64,000 nucleotides of DNA from Streptomyces cadmiisoli. Lineage in GTDB: Bacteria > Actinomycetota > Actinomycetes > Streptomycetales > Streptomycetaceae. Location: contig NZ_CP030073.1 of the NCBI RefSeq assembly GCF_003261055.1, positions 7,502,001 to 7,566,000 on the forward strand, given 5' to 3'. Positions 1 through 8,094 of the stretch are shown here, piece by piece; the first letter of the stretch is position 1, and every line of letters starts with the position of its first letter. Made by a program: the position numbers and the translations under genes. The notes under the pieces are model-generated. The model saw nothing but the letters and a program-made list of their open reading frames with translations. It was not told the origin of the DNA and did no database searches.

Positions 1-2818
1 CGTCCGTCAGTTCCGTCAGCGCGGCCTCGCCGGAGCCGAGCACCGCGTCGGCCAGCGCCCGCTTGCGGGTGAGCATGTCTGCGATCCGGTCCTCGATCGT
101 TCCCTCCGCGATCAGCCGGTGCACCTGGACCGGCCGGTCCTGGCCGATGCGGTACGCCCGGTCGGTGGCCTGTGCCTCGACGGCGGGGTTCCACCAGCGG
201 TCGTAGTGCACGACGTGCTCGGCCCTGGTGAGGTTCAGGCCCGTGCCCGCGGCCTTCAGCGACAGCAGGAAGACCGGGACCTCACCGTCCTGGAATCGGC
301 TCACCATGGCCTCGCGCTCCGGTACGGGCGTGCCGCCGTGCAGGAACTGGCAGGGGACACCCCGGTCGGCGAGGTGCCGTTCGACGATGCGGGCCATCCC
401 CACGTACTGCGTGAAGACGAGCACGCTCGCCCCCTCGGCGAGGATCGTGTCGAGCAGCTCGTCCAGCAGGTCCAGCTTCCCGGAGCGGCCGGCGATTCTC
501 GGCCGCTCCTCCTTCAGGTACTGCGCGGGATGGTTGCAGATCTGCTTCAGAGCGGTCAGCAGCTTCACGATCAGTCCGCGCCGCGCCATGCTGTCGGCGT
601 CGGAGATCTCGGCGAGCGTCTCCCGCACGACCGCCTCGTACAGGCCCGCCTGCTCCGCGGTGAGCGACACGGCGCGGTCGGTCTCCGTCTTCGGGGGCAG
701 CTCGGGGGCGATACCCGGATCCGACTTCCGACGGCGCAGCAGGAAGGGACGGACCAGCCGGGTGAGGCGCTCCGCGGCCGCCGGGTCGCGACCGCTCTCC
801 ACGGCCTGCGCGTAGCGCGTGTGGAAGGCGCCGAGCCGGCCCAGCAGCCCCGGGGTCGTCCAGTCGAGGACGGCCCACAGTTCGGACAGGTTGTTCTCCA
901 CCGGCGTTCCGGTGAGCGCCACACGCGCGCGTGCGCCGATGGAACGCAGCCGGCGCGCGGTCTCCGAGTACGGGTTCTTCACGTGCTGGGCCTCGTCCGC
1001 AACCACCAGGCCCCACGGCACCTCGGCCAGTCGGCCCGAGTCGAGGCGCATCGTGCCGTACGTGGTGAGGACGAACTCACCGTCGGCCAGGTCGTCCAGG
1101 GCACGCCGCGACCCGTGGAAACGACGCACGGGCGTGCCGGGCGCGAACCTCTCGATCTCGCGCTGCCAGTTGCCCATCAGGGACGTCGGGCAGACCACGA
1201 GCGTCGGTCCGGCGGCCGACGGGTCGGACTGCCGGTGCAGATGCAGGGCGATCAGTGTGATCGTCTTGCCGAGTCCCATGTCGTCGGCGAGACAGCAGCC
1301 CAGTCCGAGGGACGTCATCCCGGCGAGCCAGCTCAGACCCCGCCGCTGGTAGTCGCGCAGTTCCGCGGCGAGCGCGGCGGGCTGTGCGACAGGTTCTTGA
1401 GCCTCCGGATCCGCGAGCCGCTCGCGCAACGCGGCCAGCCACCCGGTCGGCTGCACCTCGACCCGGCGGCCGTCCACCTCGGTCGAGCCCGTCAGGGCGG
1501 CACCGAGCGCGTCGATGGGCGTGACCTTCCGATCCCGCTGGGCGCGGGCGCGGCGCACCTCCTGAGGGTCGATCAGCACCCACTGGTCGCGCAGCCGCAC
1601 CACGGGCCGGTTCGCCTCGGCGAGGCGGTCCAGTTCCGCGCGCGTGAGCCGCTGCTCGCCCAGGGCGAACCACCAGTCGAAGGCGAGCAGCGCGTCGGCG
1701 GACAGGAACGACGGCGTGTCCGCGGCGAGCCGGCGCGCGGCCGTCCCGTCGTCCGCGGGACCCACGACGGCACGGGCGGTCAGCTCGCGGGTCAGTTCCC
1801 TGGGCCAGTGGACGTCCACGCCGCTGCCGGCGAGGGCCGCCGCGCCCTCGCCTACAAGCTCCGTGACCTCCTCGTCGGCGAGTTCGACGGCATCCGGCAC
1901 CGGGGCGGACAGCAGGGGCGTCAGCGCGGGCCAGGCGCGGGCCGCCCGGCGCAGCGAGAGGAGGACGTCCATCCGCGCGCGCGGACCGAAGGCGCCCTGC
2001 GTCACATCGTTGTGGGCCCAGACCTCCGCGGCGTCCGCGACCAGGGCGGGATCGCTCGCACTGTGCACCTGGAGCACGGCTCGGAAGGTCGGCTCCGGTT
2101 CGTCCGGCGCGCCTGCCGTCAGATTCCGTACCTCGATCCGCAGGGAGATCCGGACGCCCGCGTCGTTGCCCGCCGCGACATCGGCGGCCCATGCCCGGTG
2201 GCCGGGGAGGTGCTGCGGCTCGTTCGCGGCGTAGGCCGGTCCGCCCGTCACGAGCTGTGCGGCCGGGGAACGGGGCAGTACGTCGGCTGTCGCGTCGAGG
2301 AAGGCCCGCAGCAGGTGTTCGGGGGCGGGCAGGCGCAGCGGCGCGCCAGGGGCGAGCGGTACGGCGTGCGCCTCGGGCGGCATCGCGGCGGCGAGCCGGC
2401 GGACGCTGTCGACGTCCTCCGGGCGCAGGGGCCCCATCCGCCAGGCGTCGTGATCGCCGGACGACAGGCCGGGCAGCAGCAGTCCGCGCGCGGCGAACTG
2501 AAGGGCCAGCAGCGAGGCCGCGCCCCAGAACACGGCCGACCGGTGTCCCTCCGCCGTCACACGCGCACGCGTGAGCACGGGCAGCGCGGCGCGCACCGGG
2601 AGTACGAGAGCGGATACGCGTACCAGTTCCACGCCTGTCCCGCGGGGCGCGACCACGTCCAGGTCGGCGACGGTGCCGCCCTCGACGACCGGCGGTGTGC
2701 CGCCGTCCCGCCAGAAGGCCACACGGCCCGTGCGGGCGGGATCGCCGGGCAGGAACACCGCACAGCAGCGGGCCGGTTCGAAGAGGTCGGAGGGGGATGC
2801 CGCAGGGGTCCTCTGCAC
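1..2818 (-). CDS. SNF2-family DEAD/DEAH helicase, C-terminus cut by window edge
   Basis: Read in the minus frame that stays open to base 1, so the protein is incomplete at its C-terminus. The last part has a complete Swi2/Snf2 motor: motif I DDMGLGKT, motif II VVADEAQH, motif III ALTGTPVEN, and the C-terminal lobe with VFTQYVGMARIVE, AGGTGLNLT-like KAAGTGLNLT and QATDRAYRIGQ (motif VI). The N-terminal 450 or so residues are the usual poorly conserved SNF2 N-terminal region. Bacterial SNF2 proteins translocate on double-stranded DNA or remodel nucleoprotein; the target here is unknown. The GTG at 2818 is chosen because an in-frame stop lies just upstream; a GAGGA lies about 14 nt before it, and a TTG at 2839 is the alternative. 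Family certain, exact start less so. Confidence 0.9.
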   Translation of the reverse strand, partial: MQRTPAASPSDLFEPARCCAVFLPGDPARTGRVAFWRDGGTPPVVEGGTVADLDVVAPRGTGVELVRVSALVLPVRAALPVLTRARVTAEGHRSAVFWGAASLLALQFAARGLLLPGLSSGDHDAWRMGPLRPEDVDSVRRLAAAMPPEAHAVPLAPGAPLRLPAPEHLLRAFLDATADVLPRSPAAQLVTGGPAYAANEPQHLPGHRAWAADVAAGNDAGVRISLRIEVRNLTAGAPDEPEPTFRAVLQVHSASDPALVADAAEVWAHNDVTQGAFGPRARMDVLLSLRRAARAWPALTPLLSAPVPDAVELADEEVTELVGEGAAALAGSGVDVHWPRELTRELTARAVVGPADDGTAARRLAADTPSFLSADALLAFDWWFALGEQRLTRAELDRLAEANRPVVRLRDQWVLIDPQEVRRARAQRDRKVTPIDALGAALTGSTEVDGRRVEVQPTGWLAALRERLADPEAQEPVAQPAALAAELRDYQRRGLSWLAGMTSLGLGCCLADDMGLGKTITLIALHLHRQSDPSAAGPTLVVCPTSLMGNWQREIERFAPGTPVRRFHGSRRALDDLADGEFVLTTYGTMRLDSGRLAEVPWGLVVADEAQHVKNPYSETARRLRSIGARARVALTGTPVENNLSELWAVLDWTTPGLLGRLGAFHTRYAQAVESGRDPAAAERLTRLVRPFLLRRRKSDPGIAPELPPKTETDRAVSLTAEQAGLYEAVVRETLAEISDADSMARRGLIVKLLTALKQICNHPAQYLKEERPRIAGRSGKLDLLDELLDTILAEGASVLVFTQYVGMARIVERHLADRGVPCQFLHGGTPVPEREAMVSRFQDGEVPVFLLSLKAAGTGLNLTRAEHVVHYDRWWNPAVEAQATDRAYRIGQDRPVQVHRLIAEGTIEDRIADMLTRKRALADAVLGSGEAALTELTD

Positions 2819-3051
2819 AGCGATGTCCGCATTCCTCAAATTTGACTACCTGGGTTCGGAATCGCCGAGGATACGACACATCGCGGACCGACCCCGCACG
2901 AAACGGCTATGACCCGGATCACTTGCCGGATGTCAGGGATGGGTAAGGGTCGGGCGTCGGGGATGTCTCAGGGTCGCGATCCGGAACCGCCGACGGCACG
3001 GGCCCGTTTTCAGAGCAGAGAGCGGCAGTGGCCGCGAAGGAGGCGACGCAC

Positions 3052-3234
3052 ATGTCGAAGAAGACGAAGATCGCCGCAGGTGGTGTGGCGGCCGGGCTCA
3101 TCCTGCTGATCTGGCTGCCCTGGTGGGCCGCGCTGCTGATCATCCTGGGTGTCCCGGCCGCCGCCTACCTCGCGCTCGACCCCGCGCAGCGGCGCAGGCT
3201 GCGCCGCGTGGGGCGAAAGGAGCTCGGCCGCTGA
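3052..3234 (+). CDS. small membrane protein, unknown function
   Basis: A 60-residue protein with a basic N-terminus (MSKKTK), one long hydrophobic hairpin-like stretch (about residues 8-42, with WLPWWAALLIILG) and a strongly basic tail (RRRLRRVGRK). It looks like a short inner-membrane protein with one or two segments and a cytoplasmic cationic tail. The ATG at 3052 is preceded by GAAGGAGG at a spacing of 8 nt, which makes it better than the longer in-frame start at 3028. It is divergent from the SNF2 gene and ends 4 nt before the convergent hydrolase gene. No function is recognisable. Confidence 0.7.
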   Translation: MSKKTKIAAGGVAAGLILLIWLPWWAALLIILGVPAAAYLALDPAQRRRLRRVGRKELGR

Positions 3235-3238
3235 CGTC

Positions 3239-4630
3239 CTACCGCCGGGCAGCGGTCCCGCCGTCCAGCGCGCACGAGTCGACCACATCACCGCCCGTGG
3301 GCCGTTCGACGACCCGGTCCGCGGGCGGACGGGTGCCGCGCTCCACCCAGGCGACCAGCGTGTCGAACGCCGACCGGTAGCAGGGCAGGATCGGCCGCAG
3401 CCGGTCCGGGTGGGTGTCGTACAGCCCGTCGACGTGGGTACCGCCCTGGATCGTGTAGTACCGGTGCAGCGAACCACGCCCACGGGTGTCGATCATCCGT
3501 GCGTAGACGTCGGAGTCGGCGGCTTTCGGCAGCAGCGTGTCCAGGTCGCCGTGCAGGGTGATGAGCGGCCGCTGGATCCGCCCGGTCAGCGCCACCCGGG
3601 CCACGGCGCGCCGCACGGACGCGGGACGCGAGGCGTAGTCGTACGTCGCGTCGGACGCGCACGGCGCCAGGATCTCCTCGAGCGTCGTATCGGCGGACGG
3701 GCCGGGGCAGCGGGGATCATAGGCCGGATCGAACTCCGCCCGGTAGGTCTTCTGCGTGACGCCCCAGTAGGCCCGCTGGTGGTACGGCCACAGGAACTCC
3801 GAGCCCGGCGCGAAGCCGGCGGCGTACAGGTCCTCGTCGGACGCCGAGCCGAGCGACCAGGCCACCGCCTGCGGCAGGGAGGTGAGCAGGTTGGGTCCGT
3901 CCGCCGTCCACAGCGCCCCCTCCCAGTCCACGCCGCCGTCGTACAGCTCGGGGTGGTTCTCCAACTGCCAGCGGGTGAGGTAACCGCCGTTGGAGATGCC
4001 GGTCATGTAGGTGCGGCGCGGGGCGTGTCCGTAGCGCTGCGCCACCGCTTTCCGGGCCGCGCGGGTCAGCTGCGTCGTGCGTGCGTTCCACTCCGCGACC
4101 GCGTCCCCGGGACGGGTGCCGTCGAGGTAGAAGTCGGTGCCGTTGTTGCCCTTGTCGGTCGCGGCGTACGCGAATCCCCGGGCCAGCACCTGGTCGGAGA
4201 TCGCCTTGTCGGTCGCGTACTGCCTGCGGGTGCCCGGCGCCCCGGTGACGACGAGGCCGCCGTTCCAGCGGTCCGGCAGCCGGATCACGAACTGCGCGTC
4301 GTGCTGCCAGCCGTGCGTGGCGTTGAAGCGCGAGGAGTCAGGGAAGTAGCCGTCGACCTGGACGCCGGGCACCCCGGACGGTGTGCGGGTGGCGCCGGCG
4401 GTCAGTCCCGCCTGGTCGGCCATGTCCGTGTAGGGGGTTCCGGCCAGCCCCGTGGTGGTCAGATCGGCGAGACAGGCGCTGCGCTGGAGCTCCGCACCCG
4501 GCACACGCACCCGTTCCTGGCGGGCGCAGTGGCCGGCGCCGCCCTCCGTGCCCAGAGCGGGCGTCGGCGCGGCGAGGACTGCCGCCACGAGAGCGGCGGA
4601 GAGTGCGGGAACTCCGAGGGACGGGCGCAT
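3239..4630 (-). CDS. secreted alpha/beta hydrolase (tannase/feruloyl esterase-like)
   Basis: A 463-residue secreted esterase. The N-terminus is a Sec signal (MRPSLGVP, then a run of Ala/Val/Leu ending near PTPALG). The body has an alpha/beta hydrolase nucleophile elbow GISNGGY, an HGDLDTLLP segment that probably carries the acid, and GGTHVDGLYD near the C-terminus that probably supplies the His. The whole resembles the tannase/feruloyl esterase and 3-hydroxybutyrate oligomer hydrolase group; the substrate cannot be read from sequence. ATG 4630 is preferred because GGAGG lies 5 nt upstream and the signal peptide begins there, although the frame stays open to 4849. Several Cys residues fit an exported, disulfide-bonded enzyme. 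Confidence 0.82.
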   Translation of the reverse strand: MRPSLGVPALSAALVAAVLAAPTPALGTEGGAGHCARQERVRVPGAELQRSACLADLTTTGLAGTPYTDMADQAGLTAGATRTPSGVPGVQVDGYFPDSSRFNATHGWQHDAQFVIRLPDRWNGGLVVTGAPGTRRQYATDKAISDQVLARGFAYAATDKGNNGTDFYLDGTRPGDAVAEWNARTTQLTRAARKAVAQRYGHAPRRTYMTGISNGGYLTRWQLENHPELYDGGVDWEGALWTADGPNLLTSLPQAVAWSLGSASDEDLYAAGFAPGSEFLWPYHQRAYWGVTQKTYRAEFDPAYDPRCPGPSADTTLEEILAPCASDATYDYASRPASVRRAVARVALTGRIQRPLITLHGDLDTLLPKAADSDVYARMIDTRGRGSLHRYYTIQGGTHVDGLYDTHPDRLRPILPCYRSAFDTLVAWVERGTRPPADRVVERPTGGDVVDSCALDGGTAARR

Positions 4631-5115
4631 CAGGGCCTCCAGGGCGTACCGGGTGAGGGAAGTGAGCGGAGCCGAGGGCTGCCCCATGGTGCGGCCGGCC
4701 GCGCCCGCCAGCCATAGATCCGAACCACATACGGAGTGGTCCGCGTATGGGATCCGGCAACAGGCCGCGTGGCCTGAAAAGCGGTGCGCCGCACGGCAGT
4801 CGGGTCGCGCCGAAGAGATGCCTTCGAGCCGGACCCGACCGGACGTCACGATGATCCGTATGACATCTGAAAAGGAGGCCCAGCGGCTTCAGGGCGAGCA
4901 TTGACGGCCGACTCCGAGGCGTCCCGGACGCCTTCCCGACAGACCCAGACCCAGCCCCTGCCGGCGCAGCTGACGCCCGCCTGGCCGAGGGCCCAATTCG
5001 CACCCCTGCCACACCCGGCACGCATGAGTGCCCTGGCACGCGACGATCCCCTGCTGGGCCGGCGTGCGCGTTCGCCCGTCGGCCGGGCCCGTCGCGGGCC
5101 GTGCCCGCCGCCGTC
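4631..5115. other. intergenic region upstream of the hydrolase gene
   Basis: A 485-bp space between two minus-strand genes, so it should hold the hydrolase promoter and the end of the upstream unit. An imperfect 20-bp palindrome with ATACG/CGTAT arms lies at 4729-4748, about 100 bp before the hydrolase start, and could be an operator. A good Shine-Dalgarno-like AAAAGGAGG occurs on the plus strand near 4872 but no convincing plus-strand gene follows. I see no other structure. Confidence 0.4.
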
Positions 5116-5949
5116 TCAGATCGGCCGTACGGCCATCCTGTCGAGCGCCTCCAGCAGGCCCGGAAGTTCCGGGCCCCGGCCCACCGGCAGGACCTCGCCG
5201 GGCGCGTCGTCCAGCAGCACGAACGCGATGTCGTCGGTCCTGGCCACCAGGGACCAGCCCGGACCGTCGGCGCGCAGCGTCCGCGCCTCTCCCGTGGCGA
5301 ACGACGAGCGGACACGTCCGAGGGGCGGCGGGGTGTCCACGTACGCGCGTGCCTCGGCGAGGACCCGCCGGATGCCGCCGCGTCCCGGGCTCGTCTCCTC
5401 GCCCCGCTCGCCCTCGGCGTCCCCGGCGGAACCGTCGGGCGTCACGAACTCCGCGTCGTCGATCTGCTCCCGCCACACCGCCCACTGGAGCGCGATCTCG
5501 TCGGCGCCGAGCCGCCGCTGGGCCGGCCCCCAGTTGCTGGTGTCGGGCGGACACAGCGGGGGACCGTCCGCCGGGTCGGGATCCGGATCGTGCGGGGCGG
5601 GCACGCCGGGCGCGGCCACGGCGACCGCCAGGGGCCAACCCGGCAGCGCGGCGACGACGGACCGCTCGTCGGGCGACAGGTCGTACTCCATCCCGCAGTC
5701 CCAGGAGGCGATGGCGACGGCGACCAGCGACACGTCGTCGGTGGCGACGGTCCACCGGGCGCCGGCGCCGTCCTGGCCGAGCACCAGGCCGTACCCGTCG
5801 GCGAGCGGTGCGAGACCGAGCGCCGAGCAGGCCTCCGGATAGTCGTCGCCCAGCACACTCGGGAACTGCGCGGGCGTCAGCAGCACCGCCGTGAGGACGT
5901 AGAGCGCATCGTCCGCGGCGGCGACAGCGGTCTCGTCCGTCCCGGCCAT
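5116..5949 (-). CDS. hypothetical acidic protein, Streptomyces-type
   Basis: A 277-residue soluble protein of unknown function, rich in Asp, Pro and Ala, with no membrane segment and no enzyme motif that I recognise. The N-terminal half reads like a two-strand sensor or immunity-type fold (DDALYVLTAVLLTPAQFP), the middle is Pro/Asp-rich and low complexity (HDPDPDPADGPP), and the C-terminal third (SSFATGEARTL to LEALDRMAVRPI) is hydrophobic and ordered again. The ATG at 5949 has GGAGG 6 nt upstream, better than the longer start at 5985. Likely monocistronic. Confidence 0.7.
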   Translation of the reverse strand: MAGTDETAVAAADDALYVLTAVLLTPAQFPSVLGDDYPEACSALGLAPLADGYGLVLGQDGAGARWTVATDDVSLVAVAIASWDCGMEYDLSPDERSVVAALPGWPLAVAVAAPGVPAPHDPDPDPADGPPLCPPDTSNWGPAQRRLGADEIALQWAVWREQIDDAEFVTPDGSAGDAEGERGEETSPGRGGIRRVLAEARAYVDTPPPLGRVRSSFATGEARTLRADGPGWSLVARTDDIAFVLLDDAPGEVLPVGRGPELPGLLEALDRMAVRPI

Positions 5950-6085
5950 CCCAGCCTCCCCAGGTGTTCGTCCAACGGCGCGCACCCTAGTGCGACGGGG
6001 AGGGCCTTGTCACGACTCCCCGGACCAGCCGGAACTGCGGCGATCCGGCTGGACGGGGCGAATTCGACCGCCCTGTACGGGTACG

Positions 6086-6382
6086 TCAGGCCATCGGCAG
6101 TCCCAGGAGCGTACGGGCGACGGTCCGCGGCGACTCGTCGCGCTCGCGGGCCAACGCGATCACCGCCCGGCAGGCGAGCTCGTTCACCCCGAAGGACAGC
6201 GCCTCCGGCGACACCCAGCCCGCCGCCTCGTCGATCCGCTCCTGGTCGTCCTCCGCGCACGCCGACACGTAGGCGGCGGCCGCCTCGAACAGGTTGTGCG
6301 TGCGTTTGGTCTTGCCGGTGCTCTGCTCCGTGCGTGCGGCCGTCCGGAACCCGGCCCAGGACTTGCGGACTTTGTCGAACAC
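6086..6382 (-). CDS. small helical hypothetical protein
   Basis: About 98 residues if translation starts at GTG 6382, which has GGGGGAAGG some 8-10 nt upstream. An ATG at 6430 would add 16 basic residues but has no good ribosome site. The protein is alpha-helical with Lys/Arg at the N-terminus (VFDKVRKSWAGFRTAARTEQ) and Ala/Glu-rich helices behind (NLFEAAAAYVSACAEDDQERIDEAAGW). It may be a small cytosolic helical-bundle protein. No known domain is recognised. The next minus-strand gene starts 136 bp downstream, so it is probably transcribed alone. Confidence 0.6.
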   Translation of the reverse strand: MFDKVRKSWAGFRTAARTEQSTGKTKRTHNLFEAAAAYVSACAEDDQERIDEAAGWVSPEALSFGVNELACRAVIALARERDESPRTVARTLLGLPMA

Positions 6383-6518
6383 TGTGACCACCTTCCCCCT
6401 GCGTGGTGTCTTTCCTCGCCGATCGTTCATCCGCTGCTACTCAACGTAGAGTTGGAGCTTCGACGGCAGAAGAGGCGGGGCGGGGCGAAGGCCGGACCGT
6501 TGCCGCGGGGTCCGGCGG

Positions 6519-7127
6519 TCAGCTCTCCCGCACGGCCAGGGCGAGGAACCGGGAGTCCTCGTCGACGTACGACGTCGTACGCCATCCCGAACCGTGCAGA
6601 AGCGGACGAAGACGGGGCTCCGCGCGCAGATCGTCGGGGGTGATCCGCCTCCCCTGCCGGGCGGCGAGCGCCGCCCGGCCGATCGGGTGGAACAAGGCCA
6701 GCCTCCCGCCCGGGCGCACCACCCGCGCCAATTCCCGCAGACCGCGGCCCGGTTCGGGCAGGTGGGCGATCAGGCCCGCCGCGAAGACGGCGTCCAGGGA
6801 CTCCGAGCGCACCGGCAGCGCGGCCACGTCGGTGAGCAGCAGTCGCGCGTCACGGTCCCGCCCCGCCCGTACGGCCGCCGCGAGCATGGCCGGGGTCAGG
6901 TCCGCCCCGAGGACGACTCCGGACGGCCCCACGGCGGCGCGCAGCGGCGCCAGGGCGCGTCCGGTGCCGCAGCCGGCGTCGAGGACGCGATCGCCTTCGC
7001 GCAGACCGAGTTCGGCCACCGCGGCCGTGTAGGCGGGACCGTCGTCGGGGAACCGGCTGTCCCAGGCGGCGGCGCGGGCGGCGAAGAATTCCTGGACGTG
7101 TGTGCGGTCGTCGCTCATGTTCCGCAT
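6519..7127 (-). CDS. class I SAM-dependent methyltransferase
   Basis: A 202-residue Methyltransf_11-type enzyme. Motif I is VLDAGCGTGRAL, motif II lies around VVLGADLTPAML, and the post-motif LDAVFAAGLIAHLPEPGRGLRELARVVRPGG is typical of small-molecule methyltransferases. It should bind S-adenosylmethionine and methylate a small substrate in the cytosol, but nothing in the sequence or neighbourhood says which. ATG 7127 has GAGGG 4-5 nt upstream; an ATG three codons later is possible. It is divergent from the MHYT gene across 143 bp. Confidence 0.85.
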   Translation of the reverse strand: MRNMSDDRTHVQEFFAARAAAWDSRFPDDGPAYTAAVAELGLREGDRVLDAGCGTGRALAPLRAAVGPSGVVLGADLTPAMLAAAVRAGRDRDARLLLTDVAALPVRSESLDAVFAAGLIAHLPEPGRGLRELARVVRPGGRLALFHPIGRAALAARQGRRITPDDLRAEPRLRPLLHGSGWRTTSYVDEDSRFLALAVRES

Positions 7128-7270
7128 GATCCCTCACCGCTGCGGAGGACGCGTCGGCGCGCATGTTCGAACGTGACGCGATCGTTCAGGAACATATCTG
7201 TGTCATATTCCAGCACCTTTCGAAACGCGCCCCCTTTGTGTGCCCCTGCCCCGACTAGCGTCCCGGGGCC

Positions 7271-8044
7271 ATGGGACACCTGGACCACGCCGCCTTCGGC
7301 TGGCTGACCCCCGTGCTGTCGTACGTGATGGCCTGCATAGGCGCCGCCCTCGGGCTCCGCTGCACCGTCCGTGCGCTCGGCGCCACGGGGCGCTCACGCC
7401 GCAACTGGCTCGTCACGGCCGCCTCGGCCATCGGTACGGGCATCTGGACCATGCACTTCGTGGCCATGCTCGGCTTCAGCGTCAGCGGCACCGAGATCCG
7501 TTACGACGTACCGCTGACCGTCCTCAGCCTGCTGGTCGCGATGGTCGTGGTGAGCGCCGGCGTCTTCGCCGTCGGCTACGGCCGCGACCGGGTCCGCGCC
7601 CTCCTGCTCGGCGGGCTCACCACCGGGCTCGGGGTCGCGAGCATGCACTACCTCGGAATGGCCGCCGTGCGGTTGCACGGTGACGTGACGTACGACCCGG
7701 CGCGTGTCGCCCTCTCCGTCGTGATCGCCGTGGTCGCGGCGACCGCGGCCCTGTGGGCGGCGCTCAACATCAAGTCGCCCGTGGCGGTCACCGTCGCCTC
7801 CCTCGTCATGGGCGCGGCGGTGAGCAGCATGCACTACACCGGGATGTTCGCGGTGCGCGTGCAGGTCACCCCGTCCGGCGAAGTCCTGCCCGGGGCCACG
7901 GCGATGCAGTTCGTCTTCCCCCTCGCCGTCGGCCTCGGGTCCTATCTCTTCCTCACCTCGGCCTTCGTGGCGCTGTCGCCGACGGCGGGGGAGCGCGAGG
8001 CGTCCGCCTCGGCGCAGCGGCCCGTGGAGAGCGTCGCCCGCTGA
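7271..8044 (+). CDS. MHYT-domain integral membrane sensor
   Basis: A 257-residue polytopic membrane protein with about seven predicted segments and three MHYT-type motifs (TMHFVAM, SMHYLGM, SMHYTGM), the signature of the MHYT domain proposed to bind copper and sense gases such as O2, CO or NO. It has no attached output domain, so it would have to act through a partner. It lies 50 bp before the conservon kinase on the same strand and may be co-transcribed with it, which would make it a candidate sensory input for that system; this is inference. Confidence 0.88.
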   Translation: MGHLDHAAFGWLTPVLSYVMACIGAALGLRCTVRALGATGRSRRNWLVTAASAIGTGIWTMHFVAMLGFSVSGTEIRYDVPLTVLSLLVAMVVVSAGVFAVGYGRDRVRALLLGGLTTGLGVASMHYLGMAAVRLHGDVTYDPARVALSVVIAVVAATAALWAALNIKSPVAVTVASLVMGAAVSSMHYTGMFAVRVQVTPSGEVLPGATAMQFVFPLAVGLGSYLFLTSAFVALSPTAGEREASASAQRPVESVAR

Positions 8045-8094
8045 CGGCGCCCGCGCACCGGCAGCCCCCGAGAACCCTTCCGATCGAGGAGGCC

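Noticed and set aside
119..2845. A 908-codon plus-strand frame over the SNF2 gene
   Set aside because: Low-complexity Arg/Gly/His/Gln translation, while the opposite strand encodes a clear helicase with all motifs.
4901..5842. A 313-codon plus-strand frame starting after an AAAAGGAGG site
   Set aside because: The ribosome-like site is too far from the start and the frame is antisense to a better-supported minus gene.
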